Assembly (NCBI GenBank): GCA_947474365.1
Contig: CANJIU010000055.1
Span: forward strand, 1 to 60,187
DNA length: 60,187 bases
Direction of reading: 5' to 3'
Origin: Opitutia bacterium
GTDB taxonomy: Bacteria > Verrucomicrobiota > Verrucomicrobiia > Opitutales > Opitutaceae
Shown here: positions 10,101 through 17,037 of the stretch, one piece after another
Position numbering within the stretch: position 1 is the stretch's first letter
Layout: each line of letters starts with the position of its first letter
Made by a program: the position numbers and the translations under genes
Notes under the pieces: model-generated
What the model was told of the DNA's origin: nothing
The model's database searches: none
The model's input: only the letters and a program-made list of their open reading frames with translations

Positions 10101-10303
10101 GGTTTTTGCCGGCGGAACGTGCCATCTTGAAACGCACGCTTGACGATGCCCTGACGGTTTATCGGCGGGAGCCCGAGTCCGCCAGAAAGCTGCTTTCGGT
10201 TGGGGCCTCGCCGGTGGACGCGAAACTGCCCGCACCTGAACTCGCCGCCTGGACGCTGGTGGCGAGCCAGGTCATGAACCTCGATGAAGCGCTGACGAAA
10301 TAA
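7130..10303 (+). CDS. PSD1 and planctomycete cytochrome c domain-containing protein
   Basis: A protein of about 1057 residues with a signal peptide (residues 1-23). The domain order is: planctomycete cytochrome c domain (heme motif C41-F-S-C44-H45), DUF1549, a LamG/concanavalin-like insert (about residues 440-640, with WHHVLLSFDAAS and a LRLGSRQS strand) and DUF1553 at the C-terminus (LTLAQWLVSPENPL, NRVWQQFFGTGLVES). A second CxxCH is present at about residues 330-334 inside DUF1549. These large periplasmic proteins are typical of Planctomycetes and Verrucomicrobia and occur next to DUF1501 proteins, as here (15 bp downstream). Their role is thought to be in polysaccharide or redox-linked degradation but is not settled. 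The start at 7130 is chosen because it begins a signal peptide. Confidence 0.9.
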   Translation: MIFRSLSLGVCVVSLGGSFASAAPEKISYNDAIQPILAENCFSCHGPDSANRKGKLRLDRPEFATAKRDDLPAITPGRPAESALIERIKSTDLEERMPPADSHKTLKPAEIVMLERWVAEGAEYQPHWSLVAPVRPPVPKVENRNSKVENPIDAFVLETLATTGLRPSPTEQPARLLRRVTLDLTGLPPTPEELAAFARDPSPAAYGRAVERLLASEACAEQFARHWLDAVRYADTHGIHIDNYRSIWPYRDWVIGAFKRNVPFDQFTIEQMAGDLLPEATLEQKIASGFNRCLATTSEGGAIAAEYEAIYAKDRVDTLSTVWLGLTTGCASCHDHKFDPITQRDFYSLAAFFRNNTMPAMDGNVSDTVPNLFVPAIGDRERWNALQREIGQTREMLAARADEAGTEFEKWLATAGKLAPPPGGRKMRQHFVLNETSGPIVLPEGGRSVGSNDPERVEGIYGPAPKINGLDLVLGPAVPLLREGAESFALLVRVDGMPSGTLLSCLGEGDKVPGWEIILENGKIGLHVADGTGRVEARGIAAAALAPRAWHHVLLSFDAASMRSRTIEIFVDGKAVANSSVSAHLPVDIVPTASLRLGSRQSAEGGASAPLTGGEVWVQDVRRYQRGFVVGDLKPLADVIETHAALRTESEKRSGAQKKLLRTHFLTAVDAPSMKIAAGLENLLTDDDALRRLGGVTLVMEEKKDSEPFANILNRGEYSQPGEKVLAATPAALPPLPEGAPLNRLTLAQWLVSPENPLPARVTVNRVWQQFFGTGLVESAGDFGATGGRPSHPRLLDWLAVEFRESGWDYRKQVRLIVTSATYRQSAAISAEMLERDPANRLLARGPRYRLDAEQLRDQALAASGLLVAKVGGRPVRPYQPEGVWEAVAMKESTTRYYRQDVDENLYRRSLYTLWKRTAPAPAMDILNAPSREVSCVRRDRTNTPLQALVTLNEPLFVEASRQLAARVLQEAPATFEARADAVSLRLIGRRFLPAERAILKRTLDDALTVYRREPESARKLLSVGASPVDAKLPAPELAAWTLVASQVMNLDEALTK

Positions 10304-10318
10304 TCGCGAACCTCTGCC

Positions 10319-11800
10319 ATGCATCCATTACCTGTCGATTGGCAAAACACGTTTCAGGCCTACAATGCGTCGATCACGCGCCGGCAATTTTTCCGCCGCA
10401 GCGGCACCGGTCTCGGTGTTGCCGCGCTGGCGTCGTTGCTGGGACGAAACGCCGTGGCCGCGGTCGATGGTTCGACTCCGCCAGCCCCGTGGAAAATCGC
10501 CCCCAAGGCGAAGCGTGCGATTTACATCTCGCTGATTGGCGCGCCGTCCCAGCTGGATCTGTTCGATTACAAGCCGGATTTGCGACCGCGTTTCAAAGAG
10601 GACCTCAAGGACTGGCTGGCGGGGCAGGGCGAGCGACTGACGGGCATGACGGCAAAGCAGGTGGCGTTTCCGGTGGCCCCGACGTCCTTCAAGTTTTCCC
10701 AGCACGGGCAGAACGGAACCTGGATCAGCGAACTGCTCCCGCATACGGCGAAGATGGTCGATGACCTGTGCATCATCCGGTCGATGAAGACGGATGCGAT
10801 CAATCACGAGCCGGCCAATCAGCTCGTTTACACCGGCTCGATGCAAAACGGAAAGGCGTCGATCGGCTCGTGGCTCGCCTACGGATTGGGAACGGCCAAT
10901 CAGGATCTGCCGGCGTTTGTGGTGCTACACGCGAAGCACTCGAGCCCGTTTTCCAATGTGCAGGCGATTTCGGCACGGTTGTGGGGCAGCGGCTTCCTGC
11001 CAGGCAAACATGCCGGCGTGTCGTTCCGCCCCCAAGGTGACCCCGTGCTCTACCTCAGCGATGCCCCGGGCATACCGCGGGAATTGCGCCGCACCATGCT
11101 CGACGGACTCGACGAGCTCAACCGTCGCAGTTACGAGCAGATCGGGGATCCCGAGATTCAGACTCGGACCCAGCAATATGAAATGGCCTTCCGGATGCAG
11201 GCGAGTGTGCCGGAGCTGGCCGACCTTTCCAGTGAACCGCCGTCCACCTATGAACTTTACGGGGAAGATGCCCGGAATCGTGGCACGTTTGCCAGTTCCG
11301 CCCTCATGGCGCGGCGGTTGGTGGAGCGCGGCGTTCGTTTTGTGCAGATTTTTCACCGCGGCTGGGACCAGCACGGGAGCCTGCCACGCGACATCACCTC
11401 GCAGTGCAAGGATGTCGATCAGGCGTGCTACGGCCTGGTGCAGGACTTGAAACAGCGCGGCCTGCTCGAAGATACGCTCGTCATCTGGGGTGGTGAATTT
11501 GGGCGCACGGTGTACTGCCAGGGCACGCTCACAGAAACGAATTACGGGCGCGACCATCATCCGCGCTGCTTCACGATTTGGATGGCCGGCGGCGGAATCA
11601 AGGGAGGCACGGTTTACGGCGAGACGGACGAGATGTCCTACAACGTCGTGAAGGACCCGGTGCACGTGCGCGATTTGCACGCGACCATTCTACACCTGAT
11701 GGGCATCAACCACGAGCGGCTGTCCTTCAAGTTCCAAGGACTCGATCAGCGCCTGACGGGTGTGTTGCCGTCGAACGTCGTGAAGGGGATTTTGGCGTAG
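10319..11800 (+). CDS. DUF1501 domain-containing protein, Tat-exported
   Basis: A 493-residue protein of the DUF1501 family, which shares the alkaline-phosphatase/sulfatase superfamily fold. A Tat motif (TRRQFFRRSGTGLGVAAL) near residues 20-37 precedes a hydrophobic stretch. Characteristic segments include AKRAIYISLIGAPSQLDLFDYKP, MARRLVERGVRFVQIFHRGWDQH and LVIWGGEFGRTVYCQG, with GRDHHPRCFTIWMAGGG near the C-terminus. It lies 15 bp after the PSD1 gene and forms the usual two-gene unit. The function of the pair is not established. The Tat signal suggests folding, possibly with metal, before export. Confidence 0.9.
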   Translation: MHPLPVDWQNTFQAYNASITRRQFFRRSGTGLGVAALASLLGRNAVAAVDGSTPPAPWKIAPKAKRAIYISLIGAPSQLDLFDYKPDLRPRFKEDLKDWLAGQGERLTGMTAKQVAFPVAPTSFKFSQHGQNGTWISELLPHTAKMVDDLCIIRSMKTDAINHEPANQLVYTGSMQNGKASIGSWLAYGLGTANQDLPAFVVLHAKHSSPFSNVQAISARLWGSGFLPGKHAGVSFRPQGDPVLYLSDAPGIPRELRRTMLDGLDELNRRSYEQIGDPEIQTRTQQYEMAFRMQASVPELADLSSEPPSTYELYGEDARNRGTFASSALMARRLVERGVRFVQIFHRGWDQHGSLPRDITSQCKDVDQACYGLVQDLKQRGLLEDTLVIWGGEFGRTVYCQGTLTETNYGRDHHPRCFTIWMAGGGIKGGTVYGETDEMSYNVVKDPVHVRDLHATILHLMGINHERLSFKFQGLDQRLTGVLPSNVVKGILA

Positions 11801-11844
11801 TCCGGTTGACGGCCGAGTGCTTCCGTGGCGGGGGGGGCTCAGGA

Positions 11845-13113
11845 TCACGGCTTTTCCGGCGCCGGTTTCGGCTGAAATTCGGCCAGCGGTTGAAGTGGTC
11901 CGAGGGCAAAAAGAACGAGCGCGAGTGAAATCAGAGGGATGATTCCGTAGCCGATGAACACCGGCTTGTAACCGTAGAGGTCGATCATGCGGCCGCTCAG
12001 CCAGCTGAAGATCATCCCGCCGAAACCCGCGCCCATGCTCGCCAGCCCCCAAATGGATCCAACCATGTTGCGCGGAAACACGTCGGGCGCGAAGGCGAGG
12101 GCGTTGGTGTTGTATCCGGTATAGCCAAACGTAGCCACCGAGATGAACGCGACGGCCACCCAGACGTTTGAGGTGAGCGCGGCTGGAATGGCCGATGTCA
12201 TCAGGAGCGCGAAGATCGCCACAACAGTCTTGCGGGCACGGGAGGTCGGCATTCCGCCCCGGATGAGTTGCCCCGTGAGCCAGCCGCCGACCAGATTTCC
12301 GAGATCCGCGGTGACGAATGGAATCCAGGCCGTCATGCCAATTTGGGCGACGTCGAAGTGATGGACGCTCTTGAGGTATTGTGGGAACCAAAAGATGTAG
12401 AAGTACCACGCTGGATCCAGAAACACCTTGGAAAGGGTGAGCACGCTCACGAAGCGCGTTTGGAACAGGCGCCAGGGCGGAGGCGGGGGCGTCGCGACTT
12501 CAGCGCGCACGCGGACCGGAGTTTGATACAGAAACCACCAGCAGATCAGCCAAACGTAGCCGGTCAGGCCGAGGACAACGAACGTCGTTGCCCAACCGTG
12601 GCACAAATACAGCCACGTTACGAGCGGTGGCGCCGCGATCGCCCCGATGGCGGCGCCGCTGTTGAAGATGCCGCAGGCGAGGGCGCGTTCGCGGGCGGGA
12701 AACCATTCGGACACGACTTTAAGGGCGGACGGCCAGTTGCCCGCTTCCCCCACGCCGAGCAGAAAGCGAAATCCTGCAAGCGACCAAGTACCCACAGTCA
12801 GTGAGTGGAGGATTCCTGCGGTCGACCACACCGCCATGCAGGCGGCATAGCCGAGTCGGGTGCCAAGTCGGTCGACCAACGAGCCGGAAATTCCGTTGGA
12901 AATGGTGTACGCGAGCATGAAGGCCGACAGCACGTAGCCGTAGGCCTCGTTCGACATGTGGAATTTCTCGCGCAATTCCGGAGCCATCACGGAAAGCGCC
13001 TGACGATCGAGGTAGTTAATTACAGTCGCAAGAAACGCGAAGCCGATCATCACCCAGCGCAAACGCAGTGGTCGATCCGCGTCAGATTCGGGTTGCTCGA
13101 GGGGTGGCGTCAC
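11845..13113 (-). CDS. MFS transporter, anion:cation symporter (ACS) type
   Basis: A 12-helix major-facilitator protein of about 422 residues. Its start (RWVMIGFAFLATVINYLDRQALSV) and the motif GSLVDRLGTRLGYAACMAVWS resemble hexuronate/glucarate transporters of the ACS family. It probably imports a sugar acid or related organic anion released by the neighbouring exported hydrolases. The first codons are TTG at 13116 and GTG at 13113, and the GTG is preferred; there is no obvious Shine-Dalgarno, so the start is uncertain by one codon. The gene converges on the DUF1501 gene. A 12-bp perfect palindrome lies about 45 bp upstream. Confidence 0.88.
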   Translation of the reverse strand: MTPPLEQPESDADRPLRLRWVMIGFAFLATVINYLDRQALSVMAPELREKFHMSNEAYGYVLSAFMLAYTISNGISGSLVDRLGTRLGYAACMAVWSTAGILHSLTVGTWSLAGFRFLLGVGEAGNWPSALKVVSEWFPARERALACGIFNSGAAIGAIAAPPLVTWLYLCHGWATTFVVLGLTGYVWLICWWFLYQTPVRVRAEVATPPPPPWRLFQTRFVSVLTLSKVFLDPAWYFYIFWFPQYLKSVHHFDVAQIGMTAWIPFVTADLGNLVGGWLTGQLIRGGMPTSRARKTVVAIFALLMTSAIPAALTSNVWVAVAFISVATFGYTGYNTNALAFAPDVFPRNMVGSIWGLASMGAGFGGMIFSWLSGRMIDLYGYKPVFIGYGIIPLISLALVLFALGPLQPLAEFQPKPAPEKP

Positions 13114-13154
13114 CAACGGCGAGCCAAACGCCTTTGATCAGGCTCGGCCAGCTT

Positions 13155-13166
13155 GTTCGGCCGAAC
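13155..13166. promoter_or_regulatory. Palindromic operator candidate upstream of the MFS gene
   Basis: A perfect 12-bp palindrome GTTCGGCCGAAC lies about 40-50 bp upstream of the MFS transporter start, where a repressor or activator site would be expected. The further flanks (GGCCAG and CTGGCC) are also complementary but not symmetrically spaced. No regulator gene is adjacent, so the cognate factor is unknown. Confidence 0.35.
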
Positions 13167-13334
13167 TGGCCCATGTGCCCTCGGGACTTAGTTTCTTGCC
13201 CGAAAGATCCAAGTTGGGTGCTTTCCAGAAGCCAATGGAAATGTCGCCCAATTAGAACTTTAGGTTGACTGCAGAAAAAAATGCAATGGAAGGGAACTTT
13301 GTTCGGCGGACGCTTTCTGAACCTCCATTCACTT

Positions 13335-13361
13335 ATTCTCCTCCGCTTAGCGGTGGAGAAT
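13335..13361. other. Stem-loop, 12-bp stem
   Basis: ATTCTCCTCCGC, then the loop TTA, then GCGGTGGAGAAT. Eleven of twelve positions pair. It lies 20 bases before the terminator at 13383 and may be part of the same transcript. Confidence 0.6.
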
Positions 13362-13382
13362 TGGGGTAAGTAAGAAAGCAAT

Positions 13383-13422
13383 GGGCGGACCGCTTAGGGG
13401 TAGGCGGTCCGCCCTCTTTTTT
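13383..13422 (+). terminator. Intrinsic terminator, plus-strand orientation
   Basis: A perfect 11-bp stem (GGGCGGACCGC at 13383-13393 and GCGGTCCGCCC at 13404-13414) is followed on the plus strand by TCTTTTTT. Read on the minus strand the same stem is followed by a weaker T-containing tract (ATTGCTTTCTTACTT). It may therefore end cysI transcription as well, but the strong U-tract serves plus-strand transcription, on which no protein gene is seen. Confidence 0.75.
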
Positions 13423-13432
13423 CGACTGTCTG

Positions 13433-15181
13433 TCAGGGCGCCTCCGCCTTCACGGCCTTGGCCTCATGGAAGTCTTGGGGCGTATATGTCGGTTTCACGT
13501 AGCCGGCGCGAATCGTGAAATCACCGAAGCGTTCTCCAGGCGTGCGTTCGACGGCATAGCGGCGGATGATCGGTCCAAGCAGGGGAACGATTTCCGTCTC
13601 GGGTACGTTGGCCCGGAAGAGCGTGTTGAGACGCGAACCGTTGAATGCGGCGCCTAGGTAGACGTTGTATTTTCCAGGCGATTTTCCGACAAATCCGATC
13701 TCTGCCAGGAACGGCCGGCCGCAGCCATTCGGGCAACCGGTGACCCGCAGCACCACCTCGTCGTGGCGAAGTCCGGCGGCCTCAAACTCGGCTTCGAGCA
13801 TTTCGACGAGTTCGGGCAGGTAGCGTTCGCTCTCGGCGAGGGCAAGGCCGCAGGTCGGCAGGGCGACGCACGACATGGCATTGAGTTTCAAGCCCGACGC
13901 GTCGTTGGCCGTTTCCAGACGGTGTTTTTTCAACAGCGCTTCAATCCGAGGGCGCTCACCCGGTTCGATGTTGGCGATAACGAGGTTCTGATTGGCTGTC
14001 AGACGGAGGTCCCCTTTGTGGGCGTAGGCGATTTCCCGGAGCGCGGTCCTGAGCTTGTAGTTGCCTGTGTCCTTCACCCGTCCGCTTTGAATGAAAATCG
14101 TGAAATGCGAACGGCCGTCGTGACTTTCGACCCAGCCGTAGCGGTCCCCCGTGTGGGTGAACTTGAACGCCCGGGGCGTCCCGAGCCGGTAGCCGAGGCG
14201 GGCCTCGACTTCGCCGCGAAACCACGCGAGACCGCGGTCGGCGATGGTGTACTTCAGCCGCGCGTGTTTGCGGTCGGTGCGATCGCCGAAGTCGCGCTGA
14301 ACGGTCATCACCTTTTCGGCGACGTCGACGGCCTGTTGCACCGTGCAGAAGCCCATCACGTCGGCGATTCGTGGATACGTTTCGATCTGGTTGTGCGACA
14401 TGCCAAGGCCGCCGCCGACCGTCACGTTGAAGCCGGCGAGTTTGCCGCTGGCGTCATTGATGGCAATGTATCCGAGGTCGTGGGCGAAGATGTCGACGTC
14501 GTTGCTCGGTGGCACGGCGACGACGATCTTGAATTTCCGGGGCAGGTAGGTCTTGCCGTAGATGGGCTCGGCATCCGGTTCTCCTCCCCCCACGAGATCC
14601 TCGCCCACCCACAATTCATGATAGGCGCTGGAGCGGGGCAGGAGGTGCTCGCTGATCGCGCGGCTGACCTTGAAGACTTCGGAGTGCAGTTCAGATTGCT
14701 CCGGATTCGGATTGCACATCACGTTGCGATTCACGTCGCCGCACGCCGCGATCGTATCGAGGAGCGCCTTGTTCACTCCGTTGATCGTCCGCCATAAATC
14801 GCCCTTCAGGATGCCGTGGAATTGGAACGCCTGGCGGGTGGTTAGCTTGAGTGTGCCGTTGGCGTATTGGTCGGCGAGAGTATCGAGCGCCAGCCATTGG
14901 GCGGTGGTGCAAACGCCTCCGGGCACCCGGACGCGGGCCATGAAGCTGAACGCTTTTTCCTTGTTCTCCTTCCGGCGCTGGTTGCGCAGATCACGATCAT
15001 CCTGGGCGTAGATGCCGTGAAATTTCGTGAGCTGTCCGCTGTCTTCCGTGATCCCGCCGGTCGACTGGTCAGCGAGGTCGCGGAGAATGTTGCCGCGGAG
15101 AAAATTGCTCTCGAGCTTGAGATGCTCGTTTTTGTGAAGCGGCTTTCCGGGAGCGAGGGTTGTTTCGGGCTTGGAACTCAT
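13433..15181 (-). CDS. cysI: Assimilatory sulfite reductase hemoprotein subunit (CysI-like)
   Basis: A 582-residue siroheme/[4Fe-4S] protein reducing sulfite to sulfide in the cytoplasm. The nitrite/sulfite reductase ferredoxin-like repeats and siroheme domains are present (DQYANGTLKLTTRQAFQFHG, LRLTANQNLVIANI). The cofactor cysteines are in CVALPTCGLALAESERYLP and VTGCPNGCGRPFLAEIGFVG (C-x5-C and C-x3-C). Length and the N-terminal segment FLRGNILRDL resemble NADPH-type CysI. Its usual partner CysJ is not adjacent. The only diflavin reductase in the window is in the nitrate operon. The start ATG overlaps the cbiX stop by four bases (ATGA), showing translational coupling within the cobA-cbiX-cysI unit. 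Siroheme made by the two upstream genes is its cofactor. Confidence 0.94.
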   Translation of the reverse strand: MSSKPETTLAPGKPLHKNEHLKLESNFLRGNILRDLADQSTGGITEDSGQLTKFHGIYAQDDRDLRNQRRKENKEKAFSFMARVRVPGGVCTTAQWLALDTLADQYANGTLKLTTRQAFQFHGILKGDLWRTINGVNKALLDTIAACGDVNRNVMCNPNPEQSELHSEVFKVSRAISEHLLPRSSAYHELWVGEDLVGGGEPDAEPIYGKTYLPRKFKIVVAVPPSNDVDIFAHDLGYIAINDASGKLAGFNVTVGGGLGMSHNQIETYPRIADVMGFCTVQQAVDVAEKVMTVQRDFGDRTDRKHARLKYTIADRGLAWFRGEVEARLGYRLGTPRAFKFTHTGDRYGWVESHDGRSHFTIFIQSGRVKDTGNYKLRTALREIAYAHKGDLRLTANQNLVIANIEPGERPRIEALLKKHRLETANDASGLKLNAMSCVALPTCGLALAESERYLPELVEMLEAEFEAAGLRHDEVVLRVTGCPNGCGRPFLAEIGFVGKSPGKYNVYLGAAFNGSRLNTLFRANVPETEIVPLLGPIIRRYAVERTPGERFGDFTIRAGYVKPTYTPQDFHEAKAVKAEAP

Positions 15182-15981
15182 GCGGGTGAGGGAGCGTGAA
15201 GGGTGGCGAGCGCGGTATTCAAGGCGTTTGCAAGGGTGCGGATGGCAAGCGGGTGGTGACCGACGAGGTCGGTGACATGACAGCGGGCGTCGCCGGACGC
15301 GCAGATTTGGCCAATGTCTCCCTGAGGGCCGGCATGGCGTCCGGGAGAAAGGAAAAGCGGCGCCACGATGACATCGCGGCCGGCGAATTCTCTGGAGCGT
15401 AACAAATCGGCGAGCAAAGGCGGATGGGCTCCTTCCATTGAGGCGGCGGCAACCGAACTGATGCTGGAGCCGAGTTTGCGGCTGATTTCAGCGGTGAGTT
15501 TGTCGCGCAACGATGCCGAGGCCGCCGACGGACCGCCGTGGTCGACCACAATCAGCGGCGGCGGGCACGGGAAAGGCCGCGTGCGGGCTGTGATGGTGGC
15601 GCGCACCCGGTCTGCCACGATTTCGGGCAGGATGCCTCCGGCGGCGAGCCCTGCGGTGAGGGTGAAGTCGAAGCCGCCGAGTTCCTCTTGCAACCGCTCA
15701 AGGTCCCGGCGCAAAGCGGAGCCGATTGCTCCCTGTCCACTGATGAAAAAAGGGACAAAGACAAATTCGCGTTGCCCGAGGGCAACCAGCGAACGAATGA
15801 AGGCCTCGAGCGTCCAAGCGGGCGAGTCGCCGAGCGCATCGAGCGGAATGCGATCGCTGTGCTTCCACGAAACGGCGCGTACGTGCTGGCCGGTCCGTTG
15901 CGACAAAGCGCGGGCGACCGACCGCAAATTCTGATGGGCGGCGGGTTCGAGCGAGCCGTTGTCAACGACCGCGAGGATCAT
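15178..15981 (-). CDS. CbiX/SirB-type sirohydrochlorin chelatase
   Basis: A 267-residue protein made of two CbiX-like halves. It probably inserts ferrous iron into sirohydrochlorin as the last step of siroheme synthesis. The second half has a DHGG loop (H148) and GRHAGPQGDI (H216), the two histidines expected in the chelatase site. In the first half the equivalent loop reads DNGS (N8) and the second histidine is absent, so only the C-terminal half looks catalytic. The ATG at 15981 overlaps the cobA stop as ATGA and is preferred over upstream starts at 15996 and 16032. The stop overlaps the cysI start in the same way. Cobaltochelatase activity is an alternative, but the siroheme context favours iron. 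Confidence 0.85.
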   Translation of the reverse strand: MILAVVDNGSLEPAAHQNLRSVARALSQRTGQHVRAVSWKHSDRIPLDALGDSPAWTLEAFIRSLVALGQREFVFVPFFISGQGAIGSALRRDLERLQEELGGFDFTLTAGLAAGGILPEIVADRVRATITARTRPFPCPPPLIVVDHGGPSAASASLRDKLTAEISRKLGSSISSVAAASMEGAHPPLLADLLRSREFAGRDVIVAPLFLSPGRHAGPQGDIGQICASGDARCHVTDLVGHHPLAIRTLANALNTALATLHAPSPA

Positions 15982-16766
15982 GGCGCCACGCTCCATTCCC
16001 GCACTCCGGCGGAGACTGCCGTCTCGAACCAACTCAATTTTCCGGCGAGGGAGGCGACTTCACCGATCACGACAATCGCCGGAGCGCCAAATCCGGCGTG
16101 CTCGGACTCGAGCGCGACCCTGCCCACGGTGGAAAGCAATTGTCGGTGATCTCCCGTCGTCGCGGACTGTACAACGGCGACGGGAGTTTCAGCCGACATG
16201 CCGCCGTCCTGGAGTCGTTGGGAGATCGTGCCGAGATTTTTCATCCCCATGTAAATGCAGAGCGTCGCGCCAAGTCTGCCGTAGCTTTCCCAGTGAAGGG
16301 TTGAATCGGGTTTGAGAGGGTCCTCGTGCCCGGTGAGGAAAACCACTGCGGACGCGTGCGTTCGATGAGTCAACGGCACGCCAGCGTAGGCGGCTGCGGC
16401 CAGAGCCGATGTGACGCCCGGTACGATCTCAAAGGCGATGCTGGCCTCAGCCAAAGCTTCGGCTTCCTCGCCACCACGACCGAAAATAAACGGGTCTCCG
16501 CCCTTGAGGCGCACCACGCGTTTCCCTTCCTGCGCCAATCGAATCAACGTTCCCTCGATGTCGCGTTGTGGGCAGCAAAATCCTCCGCCCTTCTTGCCGA
16601 CGAAAACCCGCTCCGCATCGGGCCGGGCGAGAGCGATGATTTCCGGTGCAACGAGATAGTCGTGCACGATCACATCGGCCTCACCGATGAGCCGACAGGC
16701 CTTCAGTGTGAGTAGATCGACGCTGCCAGGGCCTGCGCCCACGAGGTAAACCGTGCCGGTTGTCAT
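15978..16766 (-). CDS. cobA: Uroporphyrinogen-III C-methyltransferase (SUMT)
   Basis: A 262-residue SAM-dependent methyltransferase converting uroporphyrinogen III to precorrin-2, the branch point to siroheme and cobalamin. The family motifs are present: YLVGAGPGSVDLLTLKA at the N-terminus, VRLKGGDPFIFGRGGEE and PGVTSALAAAAYAGVPLTHR. It is the stand-alone methyltransferase, not the CysG fusion with dehydrogenase and chelatase domains. The chelatase is the next gene, and the NAD-dependent precorrin-2 dehydrogenase is missing from this window. It is the first gene of the cobA-cbiX-cysI unit, and its promoter lies in the divergent region facing cysH. The siroheme product would also serve NirA. 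Confidence 0.95.
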   Translation of the reverse strand: MTTGTVYLVGAGPGSVDLLTLKACRLIGEADVIVHDYLVAPEIIALARPDAERVFVGKKGGGFCCPQRDIEGTLIRLAQEGKRVVRLKGGDPFIFGRGGEEAEALAEASIAFEIVPGVTSALAAAAYAGVPLTHRTHASAVVFLTGHEDPLKPDSTLHWESYGRLGATLCIYMGMKNLGTISQRLQDGGMSAETPVAVVQSATTGDHRQLLSTVGRVALESEHAGFGAPAIVVIGEVASLAGKLSWFETAVSAGVREWSVAP

Positions 16767-16878
16767 GACGTAAAACCAAAAAGGAACGCACAGCCTGCGG
16801 GCGCTTGCGATTCCAGAATTCGTGAATGGATAAAGTTAATCATGACATCTTTAGTCGATATAACTTCTTTTAGGCTTT

Positions 16879-16896
16879 ACCTATTGTATGATAGGT
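16879..16896. promoter_or_regulatory. Palindromic operator candidate over a -10 element
   Basis: ACCTAT-TGTATG-ATAGGT is a perfect inverted repeat with 6-base arms and a 6-base spacer. The embedded TATGAT (16887-16892) matches the bacterial -10 consensus at five of six positions on the plus strand, so a protein bound here would block the cysH promoter. The Rrf2-family regulator encoded at the end of the same operon is the natural candidate. That link is inference. Confidence 0.45.
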
Positions 16897-16928
16897 GCAA
16901 GCATTCTCGTTCCAATGGCCGCAAATTC

Positions 16929-16989
16929 ATCACTACCACTGAGCGAGGGAGAGCCTGCGGGCCCCGGCGAGGCGTCCCGCATTCGTGAT
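16929..16989 (+). ncRNA. Foldable 5' leader of cysH, possible cis-regulatory RNA
   Basis: Nested complementary segments can form one extended hairpin: ATCAC (16929-16933) with GTGAT (16985-16989), GC (16943-16944) with GC (16979-16980), GGGA (16947-16950) with TCCC (16975-16978), GCCT (16953-16956) with AGGC (16970-16973), and an inner GGG/CCC. It lies between the proposed promoter and the cysH ribosome-binding site (AGAAGG at 17024-17029). It does not match a riboswitch class I can name. It could also be an ordinary stable leader. Confidence 0.35.
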
Positions 16990-17037
16990 TTCAACGACTG
17001 CCCTGGCTACGGATCGGCCGGACAGAAGGTCCCATCC

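Larger units (their letters stand above)
13117..13432. other. Intergenic region with palindrome, hairpin and terminator
   Basis: A gap of 316 bp between the start of the MFS gene and the end of cysI (both on the minus strand). From left to right it holds a GTTCGGCCGAAC palindrome (13155-13166), an AT-richer tract with a TTGACT at 13264-13269, a 27-base hairpin (13335-13361) and a strong intrinsic terminator (13383-13422). No protein-coding frame is supported. The structures could form a small plus-strand RNA, discussed in the findings. Confidence 0.55.
16767..17037. promoter_or_regulatory. Divergent control region between cobA and cysH
   Basis: About 270 bp, AT-richer than its surroundings in 16810-16900, between the two halves of the sulfate-assimilation locus. 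It contains a 6+6 inverted repeat AAGTTA...TAACTT (16833-16838 and 16861-16866), an operator-like palindrome over a -10 element (16879-16896) and a foldable cysH leader (16929-16989). The cysH frame is open from an ATG at 16888, but that ATG lies inside the proposed -10 element and the extra 50 residues lack family character, so the region is read as non-coding. Confidence 0.55.

Noticed and set aside
16888..17037. A 50-residue N-terminal extension of CysH
   Set aside because: Its ATG lies in the proposed -10 element, the sequence lacks family character, and a good ribosome-binding site precedes 17038.
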